Source: Bacteroidales bacterium
Lineage (GTDB): Bacteria; Bacteroidota; Bacteroidia; Bacteroidales; Paludibacteraceae
Length of the DNA stretch: 64,000 bases
NCBI GenBank assembly: GCA_012837935.1
Contig: DUQG01000038.1
Coordinates: 62,001-126,000, forward strand
Direction: 5' to 3'
Numbering within the stretch: position 1 is the first letter of the stretch; every line of letters starts with the position of its first letter. The notes under the pieces are model-generated. The model made no database searches, was not told the DNA's origin, and worked only from the letters and a program-made list of their open reading frames with translations. The position numbers and the translations under genes were made by a program. Of this stretch, positions 26,994 through 36,861 are shown piece after piece.

Positions 26994-28145
26994 GTGTTCA
27001 AAGATATTATAGGCCAGCAAATTATCAAAGACCGTTTTATTCGTTCGGTGAACGAGCAGCGAATACCGCATGCTCAGATGCTTCACGGACAGGAAGGAGT
27101 GGGAAAACTGGCTTTGGCTGTGGCGTATGCACAATATGTTAGTTGTAAAAATCGCACAGAAACTGAAGCCTGTGGCGTTTGTCCTTCTTGTATAAAACAC
27201 AAACAATTGGCACATCCGGATTTACATTTTGTTTTTCCGGTAATAAAGCCACCAAGTGCAAAAACGGTGGTATGCGATGATTTTTTACCACAATTCAGAG
27301 AAACATTTGTCAAAAGTCCCTATTTCGGGTTGCAAGATTGGTATGAAATTATTGGCGATGGAGCTAAGCAGGGATTGATTTACTCGAATGAGAGTTCCGA
27401 AATTTTACGCAAACTAAGTCTCAAGACCTATGAGTCGGATTACAAGGTGATGATAATTTGGCATCCGGAACTGATGCATGAAACTTGCGCCAATAAAGTG
27501 CTGAAAATTCTGGAAGAACCGCCTGCAAATACTGTTTTTTTACTGGTTTCAAATAACCCCGATGCCAATCTGACTACGATTATATCACGTACTCAGCAGG
27601 TTTTAGTACCACGATTGAGTGAAGATGAAATTATTAAAGCTTTAACGAAGCAAAATCCGGAAACATCTTTAGTGGATATTCAAAATGCGGCTCGTATCAG
27701 CGAAGGAAGTTTTTTAAGAGCCAAAAAGCTTCTGACGAATTCGACTGAAATCCAACAAAACTTTGATCGATTTGTTGAAATAATGCGAAAAGCGTGGATG
27801 GTGGGGAATAGAAAAGATTACGGTGCGCTGAAAGAATTGAAGAACTGGTCGGAGGAGATGGCGAGTGGGGATGTGGGAAGAGAAAGACAGAAAAACTTCT
27901 TAAGCTATGCGCAAAAAATGGTGCGTGAAAACTATATTTTGAACTTGCAGCAACCTGAGCTAAATTATATGACAAACTTTGAAAGCGATTTTTCAAAGAA
28001 TTTTGCGCCTTTTATTAACGAGCGAAACGTGGAGGAGATGATGGCGGAATTAGCACTGGCTGAGCGACAAATTGAGCAAAACACCAATGCGAAAATGGTC
28101 TTTTTCGATTTGGTGTTGAAAATGATTATGCTACTGAAAAAGTAG
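26994..28145 (+). CDS. holB: DNA polymerase III, delta' subunit
   Basis: A 383-residue clamp-loader subunit of the AAA+ type. The start is GTG at 26994, giving MFKDIIGQQIIKDRF, the usual beginning of this family. The Walker A-like GQEGVGKLALA is followed by the zinc-binding cysteines CKN...CGVCPSC, and LKILEEPPANTVFLLVSNN is the conserved DnaX/HolB stretch. It helps load the sliding clamp. It is followed, after a 233-bp gap with an inverted repeat, by ricT; the neighbourhood holB-ricT-gldH is one I know from other Bacteroidota. Confidence 0.92.
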   Translation: MFKDIIGQQIIKDRFIRSVNEQRIPHAQMLHGQEGVGKLALAVAYAQYVSCKNRTETEACGVCPSCIKHKQLAHPDLHFVFPVIKPPSAKTVVCDDFLPQFRETFVKSPYFGLQDWYEIIGDGAKQGLIYSNESSEILRKLSLKTYESDYKVMIIWHPELMHETCANKVLKILEEPPANTVFLLVSNNPDANLTTIISRTQQVLVPRLSEDEIIKALTKQNPETSLVDIQNAARISEGSFLRAKKLLTNSTEIQQNFDRFVEIMRKAWMVGNRKDYGALKELKNWSEEMASGDVGRERQKNFLSYAQKMVRENYILNLQQPELNYMTNFESDFSKNFAPFINERNVEEMMAELALAERQIEQNTNAKMVFFDLVLKMIMLLKK

Positions 28146-28246
28146 AAATTCTTTTGAAATAAAAAATGAATGATGGATGTTTATCAAATAAACAAATGCC
28201 TGTTTTTTGATAATGTCTTAAAAATAAAATTGTCTTAGATTTTGAT

Positions 28247-28352
28247 GGTTCGGTGCTACGCACCTTTTCATCTTATTGAAATAATTGCTACAAAGGGTGC
28301 GCTGCTATGCAGCTTATCGTATACTATATATCAAGGTGCGTAGCACCGAACC
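28247..28352. repeat. 106-bp inverted-repeat element between holB and ricT
   Basis: Perfect 20-bp arms: GGTTCGGTGCTACGCACCTT at 28247-28266 and its complement at 28333-28352. Each arm is itself partly palindromic (GGTGCTACGCACC). An inner hairpin GCTGC-TAT-GCAGC lies at 28301-28313. No ORF is inside. It resembles non-coding GGTGC-TA-GCACC repeats scattered in other Bacteroidota genomes. Confidence 0.75.
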
Positions 28353-28378
28353 CTTTAGCAAACAAAAACTAAAATACA

Positions 28379-29566
28379 ATGGATAATAATCGATATAATA
28401 CCGGTCCTTGCGGGATCTCCTGCGAAGGATGTAGCCATACTACAGACAAAAAACTTAGCGTGCACGATTGGCTGAGTAATTTGCCCGAGACCGTTAGTGA
28501 ATCTGACTTGGTGGAGGTGCAATTCAAAAATACCCGAAAAGCCTATTTCCAAAATGTATATAATTTGGATTTGAAAAAAGGCGATATGGTAGCTGTAGAG
28601 GCTTCACCCGGACACGATATTGGCGAGGTTACGCTGGTGGGAAAACTGGTGTCGCTGCAAATTGAGAAAAACAGAATCGATCTTGAAAAGTACGAGTTGC
28701 GTAAAGTTTACAGAAAAGTTCGCGACGTGGATATGGAAAAGTACAACGAAGCTAAGGCGAAAGAGCAGGAAACGATGATTCAAGCACGTCAGATTGCAGA
28801 AAGTCTAGAATTAGATATGAAAATTGGCGACGTGGAGTATCAAGGTGATGGGAATAAGGCGATTTTCTACTACATTGCCGATGAACGGGTGGATTTCCGT
28901 CAGTTGATTAAGGTTTTTGCCGAAACTTTCCGTATCCGTATCGAAATGAAGCAGATTGGTGCACGCCAAGAAGCAGGAAGAATAGGCGGAATCGGACCTT
29001 GTGGACAAGAACTTTGCTGCTCTAAGTGGCTCACGAATTTCAGTTCTGTATCTACCAGTTCTGCTCGTTATCAAGATTTATCGCTCAATCCGCAGAAGCT
29101 TGCCGGACTTTGCAGCAAACTGAAATGTTGCTTAAATTATGAGTTAGACCAATACATTGAAGCACATAAAGAACTTCCTTCCCGCGAACTTCCACTGGAG
29201 ACGGTGGATACAACCTACTATCATTTCAAAACGGATATTTTCAAAGGGCTTGTTACTTATTCTACCGATAAAAATATTCCGGTTAACTTGGTAACTATCC
29301 ATGCTGATAGAGCGAAAGCTATTATTTGGATGAATAAGAAAGGTCAAAAACCGGAGCAATTGGAAGAACTAAAAGAGGATAGTAGAGCTAAAAGAGCTAA
29401 AAATGTGGACTATGAAAATGTGGTAGGACAGGATAGCTTAACTCGTTTTGATGACCAAAAAGAGAAAAGAAAAACTAGTAAAAGAAGAACGAGTAGGACG
29501 AGAAATAATAATCAGTCAGACGGACGACAAAGAAAAAATAGAACTCGTAGAAATGAAAAGAAATAA
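28379..29566 (+). CDS. ricT: PSP1/RicT iron-sulfur complex subunit
   Basis: A 395-residue PSP1-domain protein. Cysteine clusters CGISCEGC (near residue 12), CGQELCCSKW (near 208) and CSKLKCC (near 240) match RicT of the Ric (YaaT-YlbF-YmcA) complex, where they hold an iron-sulfur cluster. The basic low-complexity C-terminus (KRKTSKRRTSRTRNNN) suggests RNA binding. In Bacillus the complex affects RNase Y and mRNA processing; in Bacteroidota, which lack that exact setting, the role is less clear. Its last codons overlap the gldH start. Confidence 0.88.
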   Translation: MDNNRYNTGPCGISCEGCSHTTDKKLSVHDWLSNLPETVSESDLVEVQFKNTRKAYFQNVYNLDLKKGDMVAVEASPGHDIGEVTLVGKLVSLQIEKNRIDLEKYELRKVYRKVRDVDMEKYNEAKAKEQETMIQARQIAESLELDMKIGDVEYQGDGNKAIFYYIADERVDFRQLIKVFAETFRIRIEMKQIGARQEAGRIGGIGPCGQELCCSKWLTNFSSVSTSSARYQDLSLNPQKLAGLCSKLKCCLNYELDQYIEAHKELPSRELPLETVDTTYYHFKTDIFKGLVTYSTDKNIPVNLVTIHADRAKAIIWMNKKGQKPEQLEELKEDSRAKRAKNVDYENVVGQDSLTRFDDQKEKRKTSKRRTSRTRNNNQSDGRQRKNRTRRNEKK

Positions 29567-30023
29567 AGTGATTTTCGGGTTGTTTCTCGTTTTGATTTTG
29601 CAGGCATGTAATCAGAAAGAGATTTATTTTAGCTATCAAACTATTCCGTCAAGCGGATGGAATAAAGATAGCATATTGAATTTTGATATAAATGTGGAAG
29701 ATACTATTTTCGCCTACAATGTGCTGATTCACTTGCGCCATTTTGGGAATTATCCCTATCAAAATATGTGGTTATTTCTGGAAAGTAAAAAACCGCATGA
29801 CAATATTGCCCAAAAAGACACTATTGAATTTTTCTTGGCTGATGATTTCGGAAAATGGCTCGGAAAAGGTAGCGGTGCACTCAAAGAGATGCCGGTGCTT
29901 TACAAGCAGCAAATCCAATTCCCTGATAGCGGTCTGTATCAACTGAGCATCAGGCATGGTATGCGTGATTCGATTCTCAAAGGAGTGAATGATGTGGGTG
30001 TTCGAGTGGAAAAAATAGATTAA
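29553..30023 (+). CDS. gldH: Gliding motility lipoprotein GldH
   Basis: A 156-residue lipoprotein, counted from the ATG at 29553. That start gives a proper lipoprotein signal ([19 protein letters not shown]), whereas the longer frame from 29448 would bury it. The start overlaps the end of ricT by 14 bp, which suggests translational coupling. GldH is an outer-membrane or periplasmic lipoprotein linked to gliding and type IX secretion, and is kept by many non-gliding Bacteroidales. The T9SS tails on proteins elsewhere in this window fit that. Confidence 0.88.
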   Translation: MKRNKVIFGLFLVLILQACNQKEIYFSYQTIPSSGWNKDSILNFDINVEDTIFAYNVLIHLRHFGNYPYQNMWLFLESKKPHDNIAQKDTIEFFLADDFGKWLGKGSGALKEMPVLYKQQIQFPDSGLYQLSIRHGMRDSILKGVNDVGVRVEKID

Positions 30024-30038
30024 GTCTGTTATAGAGAT

Positions 30039-30067
30039 CCAGCGACTGGCTCAAAGCCAGTCACTGG
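30039..30067. repeat. GGCT-nnn-AGCC hairpin after gldH
   Basis: CCAGCGACTGGCT-CAA-AGCCAGTCACTGG: 13-bp arms with one mismatch and a 3-nt loop, between gldH and trmB. Same family as the copies at 23818-23913 and 36866-36894. Confidence 0.8.
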
Positions 30068-30090
30068 GGAAAGAAACATTAAAAATCAAT

Positions 30091-30837
30091 ATGGCAAAAA
30101 ATAAACTGGCAAAGTTCGCCGAAATGGAAACATTTGCACACGTTTTTCAAGTCCCAACCAGAACTTTATTGGGCGGAAATGGTTTTAATATGTGTGGAAA
30201 GTGGAATGAGAGTTTTTTCAAAAATAACAATCCGATAGTATTGGAATTGGGTTGTGGAAAAGGCGAATATACGGTTGAGTTGGCTCGGAAATTCCCTAAT
30301 AAAAACTACATCGGTGTGGATATCAAAGGTGCTCGTATGTGGACAGGTGCAAAGCAGGCACTCGAAATGGGACTGAAAAATGTAGCATTTATTCGTACCG
30401 ATATCGAGATGATACACCATTTTTTTGCAGAAAATGAAGTGAGTGAAATTTGGCTTACATTCCCCGACCCACAGATGAAGAAAACCAGAAAACGCTTGAC
30501 GGCTACGAATTTTATTGTTTCTTACTTGAAATTTCTAAAGCAGGATGGTCTTATCCATTTGAAAACCGACAGCAATTTTATGTTTACCTACACCTGCGAA
30601 ATGGTAAAAGAAAACGATTTCCCTGTTATTGAAAAGAACGAGGACATTTATGCCGAGGATCAAGAAAACACGATTTTAGGCATTAAAACATATTATGAGA
30701 AACAGTGGTTGGAAAGAGGGCTGACCATCAAATATTTGGCTTTTAAACCTTTGAGAGATAAAGAATTGATAGAGCCGGATGTGGAGATTGAGCCGGATCC
30801 TTACCGCAGTTTCAAGCGAGATAGACGTGTACAGTAG
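30091..30837 (+). CDS. trmB: tRNA (guanosine(46)-N7)-methyltransferase
   Basis: A 248-residue SAM-dependent enzyme that makes m7G46 in tRNA. The SAM-binding motif [16 protein letters not shown] (near residue 50) and [16 protein letters not shown] (near 127), the TrmB signature, are both clear. Length is normal for Bacteroidota. It follows gldH with a palindromic repeat in the 67-bp gap and precedes mrp closely on the same strand. Confidence 0.95.
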   Translation: MAKNKLAKFAEMETFAHVFQVPTRTLLGGNGFNMCGKWNESFFKNNNPIVLELGCGKGEYTVELARKFPNKNYIGVDIKGARMWTGAKQALEMGLKNVAFIRTDIEMIHHFFAENEVSEIWLTFPDPQMKKTRKRLTATNFIVSYLKFLKQDGLIHLKTDSNFMFTYTCEMVKENDFPVIEKNEDIYAEDQENTILGIKTYYEKQWLERGLTIKYLAFKPLRDKELIEPDVEIEPDPYRSFKRDRRVQ

Positions 30838-30881
30838 TTTTATTGTGCACTTGTTTTTTAAAAATTATAGTAAATATAAAA

Positions 30882-31997
30882 ATGAACTTATATCCAAAAT
30901 TAATTCTAGATGCACTGGCGCATGTTCGCTATCCGGGAACGGGCAAAGACATAGTGAGTGCCGGAATGGTGCAAGATAATATTCGTATCGATGGAAAGAA
31001 AGTGAGTTTCTCATTGATTTTTGATAAACCGAATGACCCGTTTGCTAAATCTGTAGCGAAAGCCGCAGAACAAGCTATTTTGACCTATATTTCAGAGGAA
31101 GTTGAAATTAAAGGTAATATTAATATTGTATTCAAAGAGCAGGTAAAATCCAAACCTGTTTCCATACTTCCAAATGTAAAAAATATTATAGCCGTATTTT
31201 CGGGAAAAGGCGGTGTAGGAAAATCAACCGTTTCATCCAACTTGGCGATTTCACTTGCATCGCTGGGCTATAAAGTGGGACTGTTGGATGCGGATATTCA
31301 CGGACCATCCATACCTAAGATGTTTGGTGTGGAAGACGCAGCGCCTTATGTGGAGACACGCGAAGATGGGAAACAAATGGTTATCCCTATCGAAAAATAT
31401 GGTGTTAAACTACTTTCAATCGGTTTTTTTGTAAGTCAAGAGAATGCTTTGGTTTGGCGTGGTGGCATGGCTAGCAATGCTTTAAAGCAACTTATAACGG
31501 ATGTAAATTGGGGTGAATTGGATTTCTTTGTGATGGACTTGCCACCCGGTACAGGAGATATTCACTTGACCTTGGTGCAAACAATGGGAATTACAGGCGC
31601 AATTGCAGTTACTACGCCGCAAGATGTGGCATTGGCTGATGCTCGAAAAGGTATCAATATGTTTCTGGATGAAAAAATAAATGTGCCTGTGCTGGGACTA
31701 ATAGAAAATATGGCTTGGTTTACACCTGCTGAACTGCCAGAAAATAAATACTATATTTTTGGTAAAAATGGCGGTAAAAAATTAGCAGAAGAGTTGAATG
31801 TTCCTCTTTTGGGTCAAATTCCATTGGTACAATCCATTCGAGAGAGCGGTGATGATGGAAAACCAATAGCCGTAAATGAAAATTCAATAGCGGGTTTAGC
31901 CTTTAGAGATTTAGGCATAAAAATTGTAGAGCAAGTTGAGGTGAGAAACAAGACAAAAGAGAGCACCAAAAAAGTAGAAATTTCATCAAATCGATAG
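30882..31997 (+). CDS. Mrp/ApbC-family P-loop ATPase, iron-sulfur carrier
   Basis: A 371-residue protein counted from the ATG at 30882, which gives the normal MNLYPKLILDALAHV start; a TTG at 30843 in the same frame is less likely. An N-terminal MIP18/DUF59-like domain (1-90) is followed by the ATPase, with deviant Walker A FSGKGGVGKSTVSSNLA and the DADIHGPSIPKMFG switch. It carries or helps insert iron-sulfur clusters. The CxxC common in proteobacterial ApbC is absent (ENMAWFTPAELPENKYY here), which I take as the usual Bacteroidota form. Confidence 0.9.
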   Translation: MNLYPKLILDALAHVRYPGTGKDIVSAGMVQDNIRIDGKKVSFSLIFDKPNDPFAKSVAKAAEQAILTYISEEVEIKGNINIVFKEQVKSKPVSILPNVKNIIAVFSGKGGVGKSTVSSNLAISLASLGYKVGLLDADIHGPSIPKMFGVEDAAPYVETREDGKQMVIPIEKYGVKLLSIGFFVSQENALVWRGGMASNALKQLITDVNWGELDFFVMDLPPGTGDIHLTLVQTMGITGAIAVTTPQDVALADARKGINMFLDEKINVPVLGLIENMAWFTPAELPENKYYIFGKNGGKKLAEELNVPLLGQIPLVQSIRESGDDGKPIAVNENSIAGLAFRDLGIKIVEQVEVRNKTKESTKKVEISSNR

Positions 31998-32099
31998 TAG
32001 AAAGAGTCTTTTTTAGGGTGTTTTTTGTTTAAAAAAGAGCTAAAATGAAGAAATAATGCGAAAATAAAGCTAAAAAAGACAATAAATTAAAAAAAATGT

Positions 32100-32107
32100 T
32101 ACTTTTG
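32100..32107 (+). promoter_or_regulatory. -7 promoter element of the OmpA-family gene
   Basis: TACTTTTG, a full TAnnTTTG match, 52 bp before the ATG. Confidence 0.55.
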
Positions 32108-32159
32108 TAAGTTAATTGTATTCTTAACCAATTAAATGTATAATACATATTACTAAATT

Positions 32160-33467
32160 ATGAAAAAAATTATTATTCTTTTGTTTGGTTTATCTATGGC
32201 TTTTGGAGCATCAGCTCAATATCATGATTGGTCCAAATGGTCAGTAACCTTGGAAGCTGGGATTAACCGTTTCGATGGAGATATCCAGCAAGCTTACAAT
32301 AGTTTAATACCTACATCTTTCGGTAAAGTTACACTCGGTGGCTCTGTAGAATATGTTGTATTTCCTACGCTAAGTATCGGTATGGACTATTACTATGTAC
32401 CTTTAGCCGCAAAAAAAGTTGCAAAAAATGACCCGAATTTTATTATTGCGGACTTTACAGGTAAAATGAATAATGTTAGTTTGTTTGGTTCTTTGAATTT
32501 AATTAAAGCGTTTAACCCTGCTTCAACATCAAGATGGGGTATTTGGGCTAACGCAGGTTTAGGATTCGCTTGGTATAAGAGTTTATACTATACAGATAGA
32601 GCTGGCGAAACTCTTCGAGATGGGCATGGTAATCTATACACTGACTTTAATGATACTATTAATGATGGTAGAGCTATGTTCTATCCGATAACTTTGCTGT
32701 TCGAATACAATATTTCTAAAAGTATTGCTCTCGGAATAAAAGGACATGTCAGAGGTTATAATAAAGATTATATTGAGCAAAGGATTCAACACGGAGTTAC
32801 AAATGACTACGTTGAGATGCTAACTCTTCAATTACGTTATAAATTCAAAGCAAAAGACGATCGTCAGCATACTCGTAACCCGGTTGAGATTGAAGAAACA
32901 GCGACAAAAAGCGAACTTGATAGATTACAAGATCAGATTAATGCAATTGTTATTCCAGGTCCGGATCCAAGAATTGATGACCTAGATCGCAGGCTCAAGA
33001 AATTGGAAGATATTCTTTGTCCTGATGGTCCTGATACTGATGGCGATGGAGTGCCGGATTGTAGAGATCTAGAGCCGGATACACCGGAAGGAAATCAAGT
33101 GGACTTCTGGGGAAGAACTATACCAAAAGGAACAACTTATGAACCTGAAGCATTTATCTACTTTGATTTTGACAGAACTAATTTAGATGAAGAGGCACAC
33201 AAAGCAATCCGTATTGCAGCCGGAAAACTTCAGGCAGATCCAAGTTTGATTGTTGAAGTACGTGGATTTACGGATAATATGGGTTCTATCCCATACAATG
33301 CTGATTTGAGTCAACGTCGTGCTGAGGTTGTAAAAGCTGAGTTAGTTAAACAATACGGAATAGATGCAGATAGAATTATTGCGAACGGTAAAGGAAAATT
33401 TAATCCGGAAGATAAAGTAATTCCATACCGTCCATACAGAACTGCAGCATTCTTCTACAGCAAATAA
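32160..33467 (+). CDS. OmpA-family outer-membrane protein
   Basis: A 435-residue outer-membrane protein. A signal peptide (to about residue 19, GASAQ) is followed by an eight-strand-type beta-barrel (20-240), a short helical linker, a thrombospondin type 3-like calcium motif (GPDTDGDGVPDCRDLEPD), and a C-terminal OmpA domain (about 320-435; FIYFDFDRTNLDEEAHKAI, then VRGFTDNMGS). It anchors the outer membrane to peptidoglycan. It is monocistronic, with its own promoter and a strong terminator. Confidence 0.92.
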   Translation: MKKIIILLFGLSMAFGASAQYHDWSKWSVTLEAGINRFDGDIQQAYNSLIPTSFGKVTLGGSVEYVVFPTLSIGMDYYYVPLAAKKVAKNDPNFIIADFTGKMNNVSLFGSLNLIKAFNPASTSRWGIWANAGLGFAWYKSLYYTDRAGETLRDGHGNLYTDFNDTINDGRAMFYPITLLFEYNISKSIALGIKGHVRGYNKDYIEQRIQHGVTNDYVEMLTLQLRYKFKAKDDRQHTRNPVEIEETATKSELDRLQDQINAIVIPGPDPRIDDLDRRLKKLEDILCPDGPDTDGDGVPDCRDLEPDTPEGNQVDFWGRTIPKGTTYEPEAFIYFDFDRTNLDEEAHKAIRIAAGKLQADPSLIVEVRGFTDNMGSIPYNADLSQRRAEVVKAELVKQYGIDADRIIANGKGKFNPEDKVIPYRPYRTAAFFYSK

Positions 33468-33489
33468 TTATTAAAAATAATTCTCTAAA

Positions 33490-33520
33490 CAAAACCCACT
33501 TTTTGGTGGGTTTTGTGTTT
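33490..33520 (+). terminator. Intrinsic terminator of the OmpA-family gene
   Basis: CAAAACCCAC and GTGGGTTTTG form a 10-bp stem with a 6-nt loop, followed by GTGTTTT. Confidence 0.8.
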
Positions 33521-33542
33521 TAAAAAAGTCTGAAATTTTAGC

Positions 33543-33550
33543 TAACTTTG
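33543..33550 (+). promoter_or_regulatory. -7 promoter element of fmt
   Basis: TAACTTTG, 24 bp before the ATG at 33575. It overlaps an in-frame TTG at 33548, which therefore cannot be the start. Confidence 0.6.
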
Positions 33551-33574
33551 CATTTGCAAATAAAAAGATACCGT

Positions 33575-34531
33575 ATGAGAAAAGAGGATTTAAGAATTGT
33601 TTTTATGGGAACACCCGAATTTGCCGTGGAGAGTTTGAAAGCTTTGGTAGAGGGTGGATATAATGTAGTAGGCGTGGTCACTATGCCGGACAAACCTGCA
33701 GGACGTGGACATAAAATTCAGTTTTCGGCAGTGAAAGAGTATGCGCTTTCTCAGAACCTAACAATTCTACAACCTGAAAAACTAAGAGATGAGGAGTTTT
33801 TATCGCAATTGCGAAATTTGAAAGCTGATTTGCAGATTGTGGTAGCTTTCAGAATGTTGCCGGAGGTAGTTTGGAGTATGCCAAAGCACGGAACTTTTAA
33901 CTTACATGCTTCTTTACTTCCTCAGTATCGTGGTGCAGCACCGATTAATTGGGCAATAATTAACGGTGAAAAAGAGACAGGTGCAACCACCTTTTTCTTG
34001 AAACATGAAATCGATACAGGAAAAATTATTTTGCAAAGAAAAATTGCGATTGAAGAGAATGATAATGCCGGAACCATTCACGATAAATTGATGGTTTTAG
34101 GAGCTAAAATGGTAACGGAAACAGTCGATTTGCTGCTTGAAGATAAAGTGAATGCTGTTTCCCAGGATGAGTTTATAAGTGAAACTACTGTTTTGAAACC
34201 TGCACCTAAAATTTTCAAGAATGATTGTGAACTAAGATTTGACATGAATGTTTTAGAGGCATATAATTTTGTGAGAGGACTTTCCCCGTATCCGACTGCT
34301 TGGGCAAAAATTCAATTCCCACAATTGCTAGAAAAATTGGATATAAAAATCTACGAAACAGCACCTATCTTAGAGAAACACAATTTAGCACCCGGAACAG
34401 TAGTGGTAGAAGGAAGAAAAACTGTTAAAATAGCTTTTAAAGATGGATTCTTGTTGTTAGAGGAAATTCAAGCACCGGGGAAAAAGCGGATGAAGATTGG
34501 TGATTTCTTAAACGGATTACAAATATCTTAA
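33575..34531 (+). CDS. fmt: Methionyl-tRNA formyltransferase
   Basis: A 318-residue enzyme that formylates initiator Met-tRNA. It starts MRKEDLRIVFMGTPEFAV, the usual form. The catalytic region HASLLPQYRGAAPINWAI and the Asp of HEIDTGKII are present, as is the C-terminal tRNA-binding barrel. The promoter at 33543 and the conserved N-terminus fix the ATG at 33575. The gene is followed by cysK after 23 bp. Confidence 0.96.
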   Translation: MRKEDLRIVFMGTPEFAVESLKALVEGGYNVVGVVTMPDKPAGRGHKIQFSAVKEYALSQNLTILQPEKLRDEEFLSQLRNLKADLQIVVAFRMLPEVVWSMPKHGTFNLHASLLPQYRGAAPINWAIINGEKETGATTFFLKHEIDTGKIILQRKIAIEENDNAGTIHDKLMVLGAKMVTETVDLLLEDKVNAVSQDEFISETTVLKPAPKIFKNDCELRFDMNVLEAYNFVRGLSPYPTAWAKIQFPQLLEKLDIKIYETAPILEKHNLAPGTVVVEGRKTVKIAFKDGFLLLEEIQAPGKKRMKIGDFLNGLQIS

Positions 34532-34554
34532 GCTCTATTTTTTAATAAAAAACT

Positions 34555-35502
34555 ATGGCAAAAATAGCTCAAAAACTGACAGACTTAATCGGGAATACGC
34601 CTCTTTTAAAGCTGAACAACTTTATCGTGAAGAATAAGATAGAGGCGAATATCATTGCTAAAATTGAATCGTTCAATCCCGCAGGCTCTGTAAAGGATCG
34701 TGTGGCTTTTGCCATGATTGAAGAGGCTGAAAAATCAGGTTTGCTAAAGCTCGGGATGGAAATAATTGAACCTACCAGCGGAAATACAGGCGTTGGGTTG
34801 GCGATGGTAGCAGCGACCAAAGGTTATAAACTGACGCTAACTATGCCTGAAACGATGAGCGTTGAGCGGCAGAGTTTGTTAAAGGCTTTCGGAGCTAAAA
34901 TTGTATTGACACCCGGTGCAGAAGGAATGCAAGGTAGCATTGATAAAGCGAATGAGCTTGCAGAAAAGCAAGGTAATGTGTTTATCCCGCAGCAATTTGA
35001 AAATGCAGTTAACCCTGCGACTCACGAAAAAACTACTGCCGAAGAAATCTGGCGAGATACGGAAGGTAAAATTGATATTTTAGTAGCCGGAGTGGGTACA
35101 GGCGGAACGATTAGCGGAACAGGTCGAACGTTGAAAAAATACAATCCGGCTGTGAAAGTGGTGGCGGTAGAACCGGCAGATTCCCCTGTTTTATCCGGTG
35201 GAAAAGCGGGAGCACATAAACTTCAAGGTATTGGTGCAGGATTTATTCCGAAAAACTACGATGCCGAAATCATTGATGAAGTAATTGCAGTCTCAAATGA
35301 CGATGCTATTATGACATCTAGACAATTGGCTCAAGAAGAAGGAGTTTTAGCCGGAATATCAGCCGGATCTGCTCTTTTTGCAGCTACCGTACTGGCAAAA
35401 CGTGAAGAAAATAAAGGGAAAAACATCGTAGTAATTTTGCCGGATACAGGCGAAAGATATCTTTCAACAGAGCTTTACGCTTTTGATGATTATCCGTTAT
35501 AA
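34555..35502 (+). CDS. cysK: Cysteine synthase A
   Basis: A 315-residue PLP enzyme that makes cysteine from O-acetylserine and sulfide. The PLP lysine is in NPAGSVKDRVA (K47), the substrate loop is PTSGNTGVGLA, and the phosphate-binding loop is GVGTGGTISGTGR. It is followed by metY after 36 bp, giving a small sulfur-assimilation cluster that feeds both cysteine and homocysteine. Confidence 0.95.
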   Translation: MAKIAQKLTDLIGNTPLLKLNNFIVKNKIEANIIAKIESFNPAGSVKDRVAFAMIEEAEKSGLLKLGMEIIEPTSGNTGVGLAMVAATKGYKLTLTMPETMSVERQSLLKAFGAKIVLTPGAEGMQGSIDKANELAEKQGNVFIPQQFENAVNPATHEKTTAEEIWRDTEGKIDILVAGVGTGGTISGTGRTLKKYNPAVKVVAVEPADSPVLSGGKAGAHKLQGIGAGFIPKNYDAEIIDEVIAVSNDDAIMTSRQLAQEEGVLAGISAGSALFAATVLAKREENKGKNIVVILPDTGERYLSTELYAFDDYPL

Positions 35503-35538
35503 AAACAAGAATAAATATAAGACTTAAAAATATAAACA

Positions 35539-36825
35539 ATGTCAAAAAATAAATTAAAAGCAGGAACCATTTGTGTTCAAGGCGGTTGGAAACCCCAACA
35601 AGGAGAACCACGAGTATTGCCGATTTATCAATCAACAACCTATAAATACGACACCATTGAAGATATGGGTGATTTGTTTGACTTGAAAACATCAGGCTAT
35701 TTTTACACACGCCTTCAAAATCCGACAAACGATAATGTCGCTGCAAAAATTACAGAATTGGAAGGTGGAGTAGCAGGAATGTTGACCTCTTCCGGTCAAG
35801 CAGCTAACTTCTTCGTTATTTTCAATCTTTGCGAAGCAGGTGACCACTTTGTAAGTGCATCAACTATTTATGGTGGTACGTACAATCTTTTTGCAGTTAC
35901 ACTAAAAAGGATGGGTATTGATGTTACATTTGTGGATATTGAGGCGAGTGAGGAGGAGTTGGCGAGTGCTATCCAGCCAAATACAAAATTAATTTTTGGG
36001 GAAACCTTAGCTAATCCGGCTTTGTCTGTCTTGGATATTGAGAAATTTGCTAAAGTGGCACATGCGCATGGTATTCCACTTATTGTGGATAATACTTTTG
36101 CTACGCCGATTAATTGCCGCCCTTTTGAGTGGGGAGCAGATATCGTAACGCACTCTACCACCAAATACATGGATGGACATGCTTCTGCATTGGGCGGTTG
36201 TATCGTGGATAGTGGAAATTTCGATTGGGAAAAATCGGCTGATAAATTCCCCGGTCTAACTACACCCGATGCTTCGTATCACGGGGTAGTTTACACAGAA
36301 GCATTTGGTAAAGCGGCGTTTATAACGAAAGCTATTATGCAACTGATGCGCGATTTAGGTGCAGTCCAATCACCACAAAATGCTTTTTTGACCAATATCG
36401 GCTTAGAAACTTTGGAGTTGAGAATGAAAAAACATGTTTCGAGTGCTCAAAAAGTGGCTGAATATTTAGAAAATAACGATAAAGTAGCATGGGTAAGTTA
36501 TCCGGGTTTGAAAAGCAATAAATATTACGATTTAGCTCAAAAATACCTACCCAACGGTACTTGTGGCGTAATTTCTTTTGGGCTGAAGGGTGGCAAGGAA
36601 ACTTGCAAGCAATTTATTAATGAGTTGAATTTTATTGCCATTGTAACACATGTGGCTGATGCTCGTTCCTGTGTGCTTCATCCGGCAAGTACCACGCATC
36701 GTCAGATGACTGATGAACAATTGCTCGAAGCGGGTGTACCACCTGAACTTATCCGTGTTTCTGTCGGGATTGAGGATGTAGAGGATATTATCGCGGATAT
36801 TGAGCAGGCACTGGAAAAAGTGTAA
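35539..36825 (+). CDS. metY: O-acetylhomoserine sulfhydrylase
   Basis: A 428-residue PLP enzyme of the Cys/Met metabolism family that makes homocysteine from O-acetylhomoserine and sulfide. The PLP lysine is in HSTTKYMDGHAS (near residue 210). The N-terminus (GTICVQGGWKPQQGEPRVLP) and the long form of about 430 residues are typical of MetY rather than MetB. Together with cysK it fits direct sulfhydrylation for methionine synthesis. Confidence 0.93.
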   Translation: MSKNKLKAGTICVQGGWKPQQGEPRVLPIYQSTTYKYDTIEDMGDLFDLKTSGYFYTRLQNPTNDNVAAKITELEGGVAGMLTSSGQAANFFVIFNLCEAGDHFVSASTIYGGTYNLFAVTLKRMGIDVTFVDIEASEEELASAIQPNTKLIFGETLANPALSVLDIEKFAKVAHAHGIPLIVDNTFATPINCRPFEWGADIVTHSTTKYMDGHASALGGCIVDSGNFDWEKSADKFPGLTTPDASYHGVVYTEAFGKAAFITKAIMQLMRDLGAVQSPQNAFLTNIGLETLELRMKKHVSSAQKVAEYLENNDKVAWVSYPGLKSNKYYDLAQKYLPNGTCGVISFGLKGGKETCKQFINELNFIAIVTHVADARSCVLHPASTTHRQMTDEQLLEAGVPPELIRVSVGIEDVEDIIADIEQALEKV

Positions 36826-36861
36826 ATATTGACAAGGGATAATTGAAAAATAAAAGTTGCC

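Noticed and set aside
29448-29552. Longer N-terminus for gldH starting at 29448
   Set aside because: It would place 35 charged residues before a clean lipoprotein signal and lies wholly within ricT; the ATG at 29553 is the better start.
31690-31770. Mrp protein without the CxxC motif
   Set aside because: Bacteroidota Mrp proteins usually have this form; it does not mark a broken gene.
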